Source: Bacteroidales bacterium
GTDB lineage: Bacteria; Bacteroidota; Bacteroidia; Bacteroidales; ML635J-15
DNA: 16,421 bases
Reading direction: 5' to 3'
Assembly (NCBI GenBank): GCA_023228725.1
Contig: JALOAQ010000067.1
Span: forward strand, 1-16,421
In this document: positions 1 through 7,513 of the stretch, piece by piece
Layout of the letters: every line of letters begins with the position of its first letter
Position numbering within the stretch: the stretch's first letter is position 1
Translations under genes and position numbers: made by a program
Notes under the pieces: model-generated
Told to the model about the DNA's origin: nothing
Seen by the model: the letters and a program-made list of their open reading frames with translations, nothing else
Databases searched by the model: none

Positions 1-1458
1 AACTTCAACTTGGTTTACGTTTACTGTTATATTATCAGCAGGTGAAGTAATTGTTAAAGTTGGTTCTGTTCCTTCGTAAGAAGTCCAGGCAATGTCATCA
101 ATTGTAATTTGTCGTCCCTGAGCATCAGTGCCAGCTATTTTGAGTTTTATAACAACATTACCAGATATATTAATATTATTTACACTAAATGTATATATTG
201 TTGTATTTTCGCCACTTAAACTAGGTATCATTTCAGATGTGCCTTTTAGTTCATCATTAATGTATAATTCTAAGCCTCTTTCGTTTGCACCAGTAAATGC
301 TTTACGGAATTTAACTTCAAAAGAACCAATACCTCCATTTAGTACTTGTGATTCAATGCTGCTTTCTTGAGCATTGCGTAGCATTAAGCCTTTGCCATTT
401 ATTGAATAATCGCCTTCATCTCTTGAATGTGTATAAGTCCATTGAATAGCGTGGTTACCTATAAATGATCCATCTGAGTAGCTAGCAGTAAGATTTGCAT
501 TGTCAAAAGTTTCTAATCCATTACCAATAGGAGCAGATGGGTCAACATAATTAATAGTACGTGTTTCTGTAATAGCTGGGTCTAAAGCTGTATTGTCCAT
601 GTTAACTAATTGGAAAACTATAGTGTTTTCGCCTTCTGATAAACCAGTAATTGTAAATGGACTTGTAGTTGTATAAGCAGCAGTTCCACCATTTAATTTG
701 TATTCAAGTTGTCCGTCAGTTCCTAATGCAAAGTTTGCTGTAGAAAAAGTAACTTCAACTTGATTTTCATAAACAGTAGTGTTGTTTGCAGGACTTGAAA
801 TAGTTAATCCTATATCTCCAGTTGCAACAAAAGTACCTTCAATAATTAAATTACCTTGCAAGCCTGCAGTTCCACCATTTAGTTCGCTATTATATGCGTA
901 TAGTCTAAATTCTGCAGTTGTTGATAAGTTTTGATAAACAGCACCTGGTGTTAAAGTATTGTTTAGCCAGTTACTATTTGCATCTGGACAAGTTAATACA
1001 CCATCTACATTGGTAAGATTAGTGTTTAATGCTTCGTAAGTGCTTAAAGCGCTTGCAAAACCATCAGCATTACCTCTCCATTCAAATTGTCTAGGACCAG
1101 TAGCACTACGACCAAGTCCAAATTTAATTGAAGTAATTGTAAAAGTGTAACCTGCAACTGGTTCTATAGAGAAACCTATGTATTTCTCTAAATCAATAAC
1201 TCCAGTAAATACATCACTTTCGCTTGTGGCTCCAAGTGGCCATTCTTTAGCTCTAAAGTTGTTAGTACTACCTGTTGAAGTAACACCTAATTTTAAAAGA
1301 GGTTGCGGTGTTATGCCCTCATAAGTGTCACCATTATATGCAAATGATACGACATCGGTTTCATTACCTGCAAAGTTATAAGTGGCAGTAAAATTTGTTT
1401 GTGCAAATGTTATTGTAACAAATAACAATAAAGCACTTAGTAAAGTAAATTTTTTCAT
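1..1458 (-). CDS. Large secreted modular protein, N-terminal part (3' end beyond window)
   Basis: The frame is open from the ATG at 1458 to the window edge (486 codons), so the C-terminus is missing. Residues 1-20 form a signal peptide (MKK, hydrophobic core, ending FAQ). Next comes a beta-rich domain of about 200 residues with a GYTFTITSIKFGL-like strand, of the kind found at the start of many exported Bacteroidota proteins. An Ig-like module follows (TISSPANNTTVYENQVEV), then a jelly-roll-like domain containing YSINGKGLMLRNA and RKAFTGANERGLELYI. The window edge falls in a second Ig-like module (TITSPADNITVNVNQVEV). The jelly-roll type is known to me from exported Bacteroidota nucleases and lamin-tail proteins, but no catalytic domain is visible, so function is open. 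A C-terminal T9SS sorting domain is expected but not seen. It is transcribed away from its neighbours, behind its own promoter match at 1507-1514. Confidence 0.85.
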   Translation of the reverse strand, partial: MKKFTLLSALLLFVTITFAQTNFTATYNFAGNETDVVSFAYNGDTYEGITPQPLLKLGVTSTGSTNNFRAKEWPLGATSESDVFTGVIDLEKYIGFSIEPVAGYTFTITSIKFGLGRSATGPRQFEWRGNADGFASALSTYEALNTNLTNVDGVLTCPDANSNWLNNTLTPGAVYQNLSTTAEFRLYAYNSELNGGTAGLQGNLIIEGTFVATGDIGLTISSPANNTTVYENQVEVTFSTANFALGTDGQLEYKLNGGTAAYTTTSPFTITGLSEGENTIVFQLVNMDNTALDPAITETRTINYVDPSAPIGNGLETFDNANLTASYSDGSFIGNHAIQWTYTHSRDEGDYSINGKGLMLRNAQESSIESQVLNGGIGSFEVKFRKAFTGANERGLELYINDELKGTSEMIPSLSGENTTIYTFSVNNINISGNVVIKLKIAGTDAQGRQITIDDIAWTSYEGTEPTLTITSPADNITVNVNQVEV

Positions 1459-1506
1459 TTTTATAAAATTTAATGTTTATATATTTCTTTGTTTAAAATT
1501 TAAGTA

Positions 1507-1514
1507 CAAATTTA
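1507..1514 (-). promoter_or_regulatory. Candidate -7 box of the secreted modular protein
   Basis: On the minus strand this reads TAAATTTG, an exact match to the Bacteroidota -7 consensus TAnnTTTG. It lies 48 bases before the ATG at 1458. No convincing TTTG -33 box sits about 20 bases upstream, and chance matches are common in sequence this AT-rich. Confidence 0.35.
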
Positions 1515-1561
1515 CAAAAATATTTATAAGTTTTAATAAAATTTATTAACTAATAATCAAC

Positions 1562-1601
1562 AAAAAAAAACGAAGATTGTTTTATTCAAATCTTCGTTTT
1601 T
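1562..1601 (-). terminator. Intrinsic terminator of the cysS-nif3 cluster
   Basis: A perfect 13-bp inverted repeat (AAAAACGAAGATT at 1566-1578, complement at 1589-1601) encloses a 10-base loop. Read on the minus strand the stem runs into an unbroken run of nine T (1570 to 1562). It starts 10 bases after the stop codon of the zinc-ribbon gene. The A/T tails on both sides may also let it work in the other direction. Confidence 0.85.
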
Positions 1602-1611
1602 AAATATGGTA

Positions 1612-2373
1612 TTATTTTTCTAAAATGTCTGGGTCAACTAATATTCTACCGCAAAATTCGCAAGGAATAATTTTTTTACTTGACTTTATATCAATTTGTC
1701 GTTGAGGTGGAATTTTATTAAAACAGCCGCCACAAGCATCACGCTCGATAGAGACTACTGCTAATTTGTTTAAAACATTGTTTCTAATACGTGAATAAGC
1801 AGCTAGTAATCTAGAGTCAATACTCTGTGCTATTACTTCTCTTTCTTTAGTTTCTTTTTCTTCGTCTAGTTTAGTTTCAGAAATAATACTGTTTAACTCA
1901 AGATTTTTTTGTTCTAAATGTAGTTGTCTGTCGCTTAGTTTAGCTTTTGCATCCTCTATTTGTGTGGTCTTTTGATCAATTTCGTATTTATACTCTTTGA
2001 TTTTTTTATCACAAAGCTCAATTTCTAAAGTTTGAAACTCAATTTCTTTGCTTAAAGAATCAAACTCTCTATTATTACGAACATTATTCTGTTGCTCTGT
2101 ATATTTTTTAATAAGAGTTTCAGAATCTATTTTTGCATTTTCTCTCGAAGTAATATCTTCGTTTAATTGACTAATGTCGTTTTGAAAGTTTGTTATTCGA
2201 GTTTCTAAACCAGCAATTTCGTCTTCTAAATCACTTACTTCTAAAGGTAATTCGCCTCTTAAAATTTTAATTTTATCAATTTTAGTATCGATTAATTGAA
2301 GCCTATAAAGGCTTTTAAGTTTTTCAGTAACACTTTGTGTTGCACTGTCAATTTTATTTTCTGTTTTTGCCAT
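1612..2373 (-). CDS. Coiled-coil protein with C-terminal C4 zinc ribbon (DUF164 / CT398-like)
   Basis: This 253-residue protein has a long, charged, heptad-rich coiled-coil hairpin over roughly residues 15-200, followed by a zinc ribbon with CGGC (Cys214, Cys217) and CEFC (Cys238, Cys241). This is the architecture of the zf-RING_7/DUF164 family, for which a role in nucleic acid binding or in export and flagellar assembly has been suggested but not settled. There is no signal peptide, so it should be cytoplasmic. Its ATG lies one base after the TAG stop of the Nif3-like gene, which implies translational coupling. The pairing with nif3 is common in Bacteroidota. It is the last gene before the terminator at 1562-1601. 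Confidence 0.85.
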   Translation of the reverse strand: MAKTENKIDSATQSVTEKLKSLYRLQLIDTKIDKIKILRGELPLEVSDLEDEIAGLETRITNFQNDISQLNEDITSRENAKIDSETLIKKYTEQQNNVRNNREFDSLSKEIEFQTLEIELCDKKIKEYKYEIDQKTTQIEDAKAKLSDRQLHLEQKNLELNSIISETKLDEEKETKEREVIAQSIDSRLLAAYSRIRNNVLNKLAVVSIERDACGGCFNKIPPQRQIDIKSSKKIIPCEFCGRILVDPDILEK

Positions 2374-2374
2374 T

Positions 2375-3469
2375 CTAAAAAGTTTTAATCGGATTTACAT
2401 TTTTTTCTGAAAATCGGACTGCAAAGTTAGGATTTTTTTTCATAATAATATCATAAAAAATTTCTTTTGTAAATTGTTCACTTTCAAAATGTCCAATATC
2501 AGCTATCAATATCTGTTTTTCTGCCAAAAAATAATCGTGATATTTAATATCTCCACTTACAAAAACATCTGCTTCATGGGCTTTTGCCGTGTTTATTAAA
2601 AATGCACCACTTCCTCCGCAAACTGCAACTTTTTTTATTTTTTTATTTAAAAAATCACTGTGCTTTATTGCCTTAGTATTAAATTTTTCTTTTAAAAGCT
2701 GTAAAAATTCAGTTTCAGAAATTTCGTTTTCTAATTCGCCAATCATTCCTAATCCAACATTTTCAAAAAGGTTTTCTAATTTATAAATGTCGTAAGCAAC
2801 TTCTTCATAAGGGTGGTTTTTAAAAATTGCTTGTAATATTTTATTTCTAATATATTTCGGATAAACAGTCTCTATTCGTGTTTCTTCTTCAAAATGAGTT
2901 TTTCCAATTTCGCCCACAAAAGGTTTTGAATCATTATTTGCTCTAAAACTTCCTTGACCTTCTAAATTATAACTACAATTGTCATAATTGCCAATATGTC
3001 CGGCACCTGCTTCAAACATCGCCTTACGAACAATATCTGAATGGGACTGAGGTACAAATACAATAATTTTTTCTAAAATATTTTTTTCAGGTAAAAGAAT
3101 TTTTAAGTTTTTTAAACCTATTTTTTCACAAATTTTATAACTAACACCTTGATTGACTTTGTCAAAATTTGTATGTGTACAATAAATAGAAATATCGTTT
3201 TTAATTGCCAAAATAATTGATTTTTCCACATCATTAGCACCTGTGATTTTTTTTAATTTATTGAAAATCAGCGGGTGATGTGCTATTATTAAATTACAAT
3301 TATTATTAATTGCTTCTTCAACAATCTCTGAATTTATATCAAGGCTAATTAAAATTCCTGTAATTTTGTTTTCTAAATTTCCAAGTTGTAAACCTGAATT
3401 GTCATATTCTTCTTGTAGGGCAAGTGGTGCAAAAGTTTCAAAGCTATTGATAATTTCTTTTATTTTCAT
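2375..3469 (-). CDS. Nif3-like dinuclear metal centre protein (YbgI/YqfO family)
   Basis: This 364-residue protein has the family's metal-ligand motifs: HHPL (His64, His65), HTNFD (His99, Asp103) and, near the C-terminus, GDIKYHDYF and IGHFESE, whose His and Glu complete the two-metal site. The length of about 360 rather than 250 residues means it has the PII/CutA-like domain inserted in the middle (about residues 130-230, around HPYEEVAYDIY), as in the YqfO type. Family members form toroidal hexamers. They are often annotated as GTP cyclohydrolase I type 2, but that activity is not generally established, so I do not claim a reaction. It starts 6 bases after the MerR-like gene and runs into the zinc-ribbon gene. 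Confidence 0.93.
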   Translation of the reverse strand: MKIKEIINSFETFAPLALQEEYDNSGLQLGNLENKITGILISLDINSEIVEEAINNNCNLIIAHHPLIFNKLKKITGANDVEKSIILAIKNDISIYCTHTNFDKVNQGVSYKICEKIGLKNLKILLPEKNILEKIIVFVPQSHSDIVRKAMFEAGAGHIGNYDNCSYNLEGQGSFRANNDSKPFVGEIGKTHFEEETRIETVYPKYIRNKILQAIFKNHPYEEVAYDIYKLENLFENVGLGMIGELENEISETEFLQLLKEKFNTKAIKHSDFLNKKIKKVAVCGGSGAFLINTAKAHEADVFVSGDIKYHDYFLAEKQILIADIGHFESEQFTKEIFYDIIMKKNPNFAVRFSEKNVNPIKTF

Positions 3470-3475
3470 CTAAAT

Positions 3476-3811
3476 TTACAATTCTTTTTTAATATCTATT
3501 AATAAGTCTTTAATCTGATTAAGTTTTTGTACTACTTCGAAATTATGCTCTGTTTCTGTTCGGTTTTCTTTTAATTTTTTCTTAGCACCTTTAAGAGTCA
3601 TGCCTCTTTCTTTAACTAAATGCCAAATTAAATGGAAATTATCAATATCTCTTTGCGTAAATAATCTATTACCTTTTTTATTTTTTTGAGGTTTTATAAT
3701 GTCAAACTCTTTTTCCCAATATCTAATTAAAGATGCATTTACGTCAAACATTGCTGCAACTTCGCCAATTGAGTAGAATAATTTATTAGATTTTTTATTT
3801 TCGTCTGACAT
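3476..3811 (-). CDS. MerR-family HTH transcriptional regulator (small)
   Basis: This 111-residue protein is almost entirely a MerR winged-helix domain. YSIGEVAAMFDVNASLIRYW (about residues 13-32) is the recognition helix-turn-helix. KNKKGNRLFTQRDIDN is the wing, and LVKERGMTLKGAKKKL is the start of the dimer helix. The C-terminal tail (about 30 residues) is short, without cysteine or ligand-binding domains, so no effector can be predicted. The type is conserved in Bacteroidota next to housekeeping genes. It lies 65 bases downstream of cysS and 6 bases upstream of the Nif3-like gene, so it is probably co-transcribed with both. Confidence 0.9.
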   Translation of the reverse strand: MSDENKKSNKLFYSIGEVAAMFDVNASLIRYWEKEFDIIKPQKNKKGNRLFTQRDIDNFHLIWHLVKERGMTLKGAKKKLKENRTETEHNFEVVQKLNQIKDLLIDIKKEL

Positions 3812-3876
3812 GCTGTTTTTTATTTTTTCAAAAATGCAAATTTTTATTTTAAAATCAAAATATTTTTAAAGTTTAT

Positions 3877-5346
3877 TTATTGAATTTCCCATTCAAAACC
3901 ATCTTTTTTATCTTTTACTATTATCCCGATTTTTGCAAGCTCATCACGAATAAAATCTGAACTTGCCCAATCTTTGTTTTCTTTTGCTTTAACTCTTAGG
4001 TTTAAAACAATATTTACTACATTTTCTAAAATTTTATTATTGCCTGAATTTTCATTTTCCAATTTTAAGCCTAAAATTTCAAATAAAAATGTATCGTAAA
4101 CTTCTTTTAAAATATTTAAGTTGTTTTCGTCAATATTCTCATTTCCTGCTACAATTGAATTAATTGTTTTTAAACCATCAAATAAATATGAAATTAAAAT
4201 TGGCGAATTCAAATCATCATTCATAGCATTATAGCAATCTTGACGGAATTTTTGCGCATCAAAATTATTTTGTTTGTTTGCTTTCAGATTATTTAAGTTT
4301 TCCACTCCTTTTAATAATCTTATTAAACCTTTTTCTGCTGCTTGCAAGGCTTCGTTTGAAAAATCCAAAGTGCTTCTATACTGAGCTTGTAAAATAAAAA
4401 ATCTAATTGTCATTGGTGAGTAGGCTTTTTCTAATACTTTATTCGAACCTGTGAAAAGTTCTTCAAGAGTAATAAAATTGCCTAAGGATTTACCCATTTT
4501 TTGTCCATTTATTGTAATCATATTATTATGAATCCAATAATTAATAGAATTTTCGCCAATAGCAACAGTGTTTTGTGCAATTTCGCATTCATGATGAGGG
4601 AAAAGCAAATCCATGCCACCGCCGTGTATATCAAATTTTTCTCCTAAATATTTATGTCCCATTGCCGAACATTCTGCATGCCAGCCAGGAAAACCTTGCC
4701 CCCAAGGTGAAGGCCAACGCATAATATGTTCAGGACTAGCATTTTTCCATAAGGCAAAATCAAAGCTGTTGCGTTTTTCAGATTGCCCGTCAAGTTCGCG
4801 AGTATTTGAATATAAATCTTCTAATACTCTGCCCGAAAGTTTGCCGTAATTATATTTTTCATTGTATTTTTCAACATCAAAATAAACAGAGCCATTGCTG
4901 ATATATGCATATCCAGCGTCTAAAATTTTTTGTGTTAATTCAATTTGTTCAATAATATGACCCGAAGCTCGTGGTTCTATACTTGGTCGCAAAACATTTA
5001 ATTTATCCATTTCGCGGTGGTATCTGTCGCTATAAAACTGAACAATTTCCATTGGTTCCACTTGCTCTAATTTTGCTTTTTTACCGATTTTATCTTCGCC
5101 ATGGTCTTCATCATTTTCAAGATGCCCAACATCAGTAATGTTACGTACATATCTAACTTTGTAGCCAATATGTTGAAAATATCTAAAAAGTAAATCAAAA
5201 GTTATCGCCGGGCGGGCATGTCCCAAATGAGCATCACCATAAACGGTAGGCCCACATACATACATTCCTACAAAAGGTGGATTTATGGCAGTAAATTTTT
5301 CTTTTTTACGACTAAGCGAATTGTATAAAACTAAGTTTTCTTGCAT
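3877..5346 (-). CDS. cysS: Cysteinyl-tRNA synthetase
   Basis: This cytoplasmic class I synthetase charges tRNA-Cys with cysteine using ATP. From the ATG at 5346 it is 489 residues, normal for the family. Visible signatures are YVCGPTVYGD with zinc ligand Cys31, the HIGH-type motif HLGH (residues 40-43), the remaining zinc ligands in GWHAECSAMG and HHECE, and the KMSKS-type motif KMGKSLGN. The C-terminal DALR-like region ends in DELAKIGIIVKDKKDGFEWE, typical of CysS. The frame extends five codons further to a TTG at 5361. I chose the ATG because bacterial CysS proteins begin just before the LxxYNSLSRKKExF segment. It heads the cluster with merR, nif3 and the zinc-ribbon gene. Confidence 0.97.
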   Translation of the reverse strand: MQENLVLYNSLSRKKEKFTAINPPFVGMYVCGPTVYGDAHLGHARPAITFDLLFRYFQHIGYKVRYVRNITDVGHLENDEDHGEDKIGKKAKLEQVEPMEIVQFYSDRYHREMDKLNVLRPSIEPRASGHIIEQIELTQKILDAGYAYISNGSVYFDVEKYNEKYNYGKLSGRVLEDLYSNTRELDGQSEKRNSFDFALWKNASPEHIMRWPSPWGQGFPGWHAECSAMGHKYLGEKFDIHGGGMDLLFPHHECEIAQNTVAIGENSINYWIHNNMITINGQKMGKSLGNFITLEELFTGSNKVLEKAYSPMTIRFFILQAQYRSTLDFSNEALQAAEKGLIRLLKGVENLNNLKANKQNNFDAQKFRQDCYNAMNDDLNSPILISYLFDGLKTINSIVAGNENIDENNLNILKEVYDTFLFEILGLKLENENSGNNKILENVVNIVLNLRVKAKENKDWASSDFIRDELAKIGIIVKDKKDGFEWEIQ

Positions 5347-5372
5347 AATATCTTTGACCAAAAATTCAGCTT

Positions 5373-5380
5373 CAAAAATA
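5373..5380 (-). promoter_or_regulatory. Candidate -7 box for cysS
   Basis: The minus strand reads TATTTTTG, matching TAnnTTTG, 26 bases before the cysS ATG at 5346. There is no good TTTG -33 box at the expected distance. It is downstream of the TTG at 5361 only by position on the other side of that codon, so it does not decide the start. Confidence 0.3.
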
Positions 5381-5610
5381 ACAAATTATTTTGAAATTAA
5401 AGTATAATTATTTTTAAGAGTAAATATAATTGAAAGCTAAGTCTTTAAAACACAGCCTGTATTTTTATTTTACTGCACAAAGTTAATAAAAAATAATAAA
5501 CAAAAGACAGCAAATTTAAAAATGTGGCAAATGTTTGATTATAAAAAGATTTTTTTTGAGACTGTTAGCAAAATTTTAAGTTGCCATCCTGATTATCGTA
5601 TAGGAAATTT

Positions 5611-5649
5611 AATTAGCAAAACTTGCAAAACTTACAAGTTTTGCTAATT
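5611..5649. repeat. Perfect 15-bp inverted repeat
   Basis: AATTAGCAAAACTTG (5611-5625) and its exact complement (5635-5649) flank the 9-base loop CAAAACTTA. No T-run follows on either side, and it is far from gene ends, so it is not a typical terminator. It could be a dispersed palindromic element or a protein-binding site. Confidence 0.7.
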
Positions 5650-5748
5650 CGTTTGAACTTTAAGAAGAAATTTGAAATTCTAATTTATGTTAATATTCAT
5701 GAAAAGTGGACAGTTTTCACTTGTTTTTAATAAAAAAAAACTAAGCAC

Positions 5749-5778
5749 AAAAAAGCCCCGAAATTTCGAGGCCTTTTG
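5749..5778 (-). terminator. Intrinsic terminator after tRNA-Ala
   Basis: A 14-position stem (5750-5763 with 5764-5777) is almost self-complementary. Its two DNA mismatches (A/C and C/A on the plus strand) become U-G and G-U pairs only in the minus-strand transcript, which fixes the direction. The RNA then has a GC-rich core (GGCCUCG / CGGGGCU, with wobble) followed by a U-run. It begins one base beyond the tRNA 3' end. Confidence 0.85.
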
Positions 5779-5852
5779 TGGAGTATATCGGACTCGAACC
5801 GATCACCTTTAGACTGCCAGTCTAACGCTCTAGCCAGATGAGCTAATACCCC
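5779..5852 (-). tRNA. tRNA-Ala, anticodon GGC
   Basis: The 74-base cloverleaf is complete. The acceptor arm GGGGTAT pairs with ATACTCC. The D-arm is GCTC/GAGC. The anticodon arm is TTAGA-CTGGCAG-TCTAA with GGC at positions 34-36. The T-arm is ATCGG-TTCGAGT-CCGAT, and the discriminator base is A. The single wobble in the acceptor falls at G3-U70, the identity element for alanyl-tRNA synthetase, which confirms the alanine call. The 3' CCA is not encoded, so it must be added after transcription. The gene starts 6 bases after the stop codon of the upstream T9SS cargo gene and ends at its own terminator, so it may be processed from a shared transcript. Confidence 0.97.
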
Positions 5853-5858
5853 GCCTTA

Positions 5859-7013
5859 TTATTTTTTAATAAACTTTCCGCCAGCTATTGCTTTTAGCTT
5901 ATTGTCAAATATTTGATAATAATAAACACCTGAACGGTAAGTTGAAATATCTATTTCCGTTTCATCTGATTGCAATGGAAAAGTATTTACCAAACGTCCA
6001 TCTGTTGAAAAAATATGTAAATTATAATTTTTGCAATTTTCAATAGAAAAGTTAATTATATCGCTAACAGGATTTGGATAAACACTTAAATTTGCGATAA
6101 TATCAGTATTTATAAAACTTAAATAAGCATATTTGAAAGTCATACTATGAACGCCTGAATAATCGGTAGTGTATTTTATTTCCAAGATTTGTTGCTTATT
6201 GTTTTTTGTCCAGTAATTATGAACATAATTAGTGTCCAAGATTGGTAATTCCATTGGTAATTGATCTCCAATTCCTGGTGCATTACTTAAAGATGTATAT
6301 GTACCGCTAATTTTATTTCTAAGCTTCACATCCATAAGCGTAGTCATTTTTAAATTTTCTCTTAAATATTCAAATTCACCATTTTGAATTGAATCACCAA
6401 TAAATTTTATTGTACCAAATTCATCAAAACTTGAATTTAATTTAATTTCTGAATAAAATCTAACACTATCATAAAGCATAGTTACATAAGAATAATATTC
6501 CGCAGGAATTATGTTTTGAAATTCAGATATATGTCTGTCTTCCATTGCAACTACTTGGTCAATATTTTGATCTTCGAACTCACAAGGAAAATTATACATT
6601 ACTATATTTTTGTCAAATTTTAAATTCATCATATCGCTAGTAAAAGGTAATTCTGCCTGCATACCAACAAGTTCTACTTTTTCTTCTGTGATTTTTAAAT
6701 GCATAATATACCCATCTTTAGTTTTAAAAGTGCAGTTAGCCTCTTCAAAATCTCCACTTGTATCAAATTCTGAAGGCGGATAATAAACTAAAGTATCAAT
6801 CATAATTAATGAAAATGCAGATTGACTTCCAAAAACTAAGTTTTCGGGGATAACTTCTTCTGCTACAATATAATCATTGTTGTTTTCAAAAGCATAATAA
6901 ATTTGAGGAATAGAATCATTTGCTTCAAACAGATCGCTTTTATTAATTGAAATTTGCGAAAAAGCAAAAATACTGCTTAAAATACAGATGAAACTTAAAA
7001 AGACTTTTTTCAT
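5859..7013 (-). CDS. Secreted protein with C-terminal T9SS type A sorting domain
   Basis: This 384-residue protein has a signal peptide (about residues 1-19, ending FAFSQ) and a C-terminal domain of about 80 residues beginning at NLSVYPNPVSD. That domain contains the usual STDGRLV and IDISTYRSGVYYYQI motifs, ending in GKFIKK. This is the T9SS type A signal, recognised at the outer membrane and normally removed when cargo is attached or released. The central 280 residues are rich in beta-strand patterns and acidic residues; I recognise no family or catalytic motif there. It starts 11 bases after the stop of the lipoprotein gene, so the two are probably co-transcribed. Confidence 0.88.
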   Translation of the reverse strand: MKKVFLSFICILSSIFAFSQISINKSDLFEANDSIPQIYYAFENNNDYIVAEEVIPENLVFGSQSAFSLIMIDTLVYYPPSEFDTSGDFEEANCTFKTKDGYIMHLKITEEKVELVGMQAELPFTSDMMNLKFDKNIVMYNFPCEFEDQNIDQVVAMEDRHISEFQNIIPAEYYSYVTMLYDSVRFYSEIKLNSSFDEFGTIKFIGDSIQNGEFEYLRENLKMTTLMDVKLRNKISGTYTSLSNAPGIGDQLPMELPILDTNYVHNYWTKNNKQQILEIKYTTDYSGVHSMTFKYAYLSFINTDIIANLSVYPNPVSDIINFSIENCKNYNLHIFSTDGRLVNTFPLQSDETEIDISTYRSGVYYYQIFDNKLKAIAGGKFIKK

Positions 7014-7024
7014 GGCAATAAAGT

Positions 7025-7438
7025 TTAGTTAAATACTGTTTGTTCGTTAATTTGAATTTTTGCTTCAGCAGTTTTGTCGTTTTCTAAAATTAAAATACCA
7101 ATTCCTCTACGAACAAAAGGGTGGGTACGGTCTGTACCTTTTGTAACCTCAACCTTGTAAATGGATTCGTATTTAAAATCGTAAAATACTTTTCCTTCTT
7201 TGTCGCTATAAGAGGTGTCTGCTACTCTTTTAGGTTCATTAAGCAAATAAACCATAGTATGTGCACTGTCTGAATTTGCTGCTTTAACAATAACTCTTGC
7301 TCCTTCAACGGCTTTATTATTTTCGTCAACAACTAAAACAACTGCTTTTGGAGGATTGGGTTTTTTACAGCTAAAACTCAAAAAAACTACTCCTGAAAGA
7401 ACTGCGAGAAGTATCGCAAAATTTAAAATTTTTTTCAT
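7025..7438 (-). CDS. Small lipoprotein with carboxypeptidase-regulatory-like domain
   Basis: From the ATG at 7438 the product is 137 residues. It begins with MKK, a hydrophobic stretch and a lipobox-like LSFSC, so Cys24 would be lipidated. The rest resembles the transthyretin-like carboxypeptidase regulatory fold: VVLVVDENNKAVEGARVIV, then DTSYSDKEGKVFYDFKYESIYKVEV, typical of a small beta sandwich. The frame could extend 13 codons upstream (to 7477), but that would overrun the promoter match at 7475-7507 and bury the signal peptide, so I prefer 7438. Role unknown; surface binding or structure is a guess. Confidence 0.78.
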   Translation of the reverse strand: MKKILNFAILLAVLSGVVFLSFSCKKPNPPKAVVLVVDENNKAVEGARVIVKAANSDSAHTMVYLLNEPKRVADTSYSDKEGKVFYDFKYESIYKVEVTKGTDRTHPFVRRGIGILILENDKTAEAKIQINEQTVFN

Positions 7439-7459
7439 AACTTTTCTGAACAATTTGTT

Positions 7460-7467
7460 TAATTTTG
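7460..7467 (+). promoter_or_regulatory. Candidate -7 box of the plus-strand operon
   Basis: TAATTTTG matches TAnnTTTG 46 bases before the ATG at 7514. A clear -33 TTTG is missing at the usual distance. The position in a 75-base divergent gap makes it the best available candidate. Confidence 0.3.
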
Positions 7468-7474
7468 TAAAATA

Positions 7475-7507
7475 CAATATTAGTAATTTTTTTTCATATA
7501 ATTCAAA
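7475..7507 (-). promoter_or_regulatory. Candidate promoter of lipoprotein/T9SS cargo/tRNA unit
   Basis: On the minus strand, TTTG (7507-7504) is followed after 21 bases by TAATATTG (7482-7475), one mismatch from TAnnTTTG. The -7 box is 36 bases before the ATG at 7438. It overlaps the leader of the divergent gene starting at 7514, whose own -7 match lies at 7460-7467. Confidence 0.4.
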
Positions 7508-7513
7508 TTTTTT

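Larger units (their letters stand above)
5347..5748. other. Intergenic region upstream of cysS
   Basis: About 400 very AT-rich bases separate cysS from the tRNA terminator. No plausible gene is seen on either strand. It holds a possible cysS promoter (5373-5380) and a perfect 15-bp inverted repeat (5611-5649). A weak inverted repeat around 5700-5722 (AAGTG and CACTT arms flanking GACAG) might be a fragment of a transposon end, but it is too short to claim. Confidence 0.6.

Noticed and set aside
128..370. 80-codon plus-strand open frame
   Set aside because: It lies antisense to the well-supported secreted modular protein and has no protein-like features of its own.
5347..5361. TTG start giving cysS five more residues
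   Set aside because: The ATG at 5346 fits the family's N-terminus; the extension is not typical.
5700..5722. Possible transposon end (AAAAGTGGACAGTTTTCACTT)
   Set aside because: The short inverted repeat has no partner elsewhere in the window and no transposase nearby; too little to support a mobile element.
7439..7477. Earlier ATG for the small lipoprotein
   Set aside because: It would place a charged segment before the signal peptide and overlap the candidate promoter.
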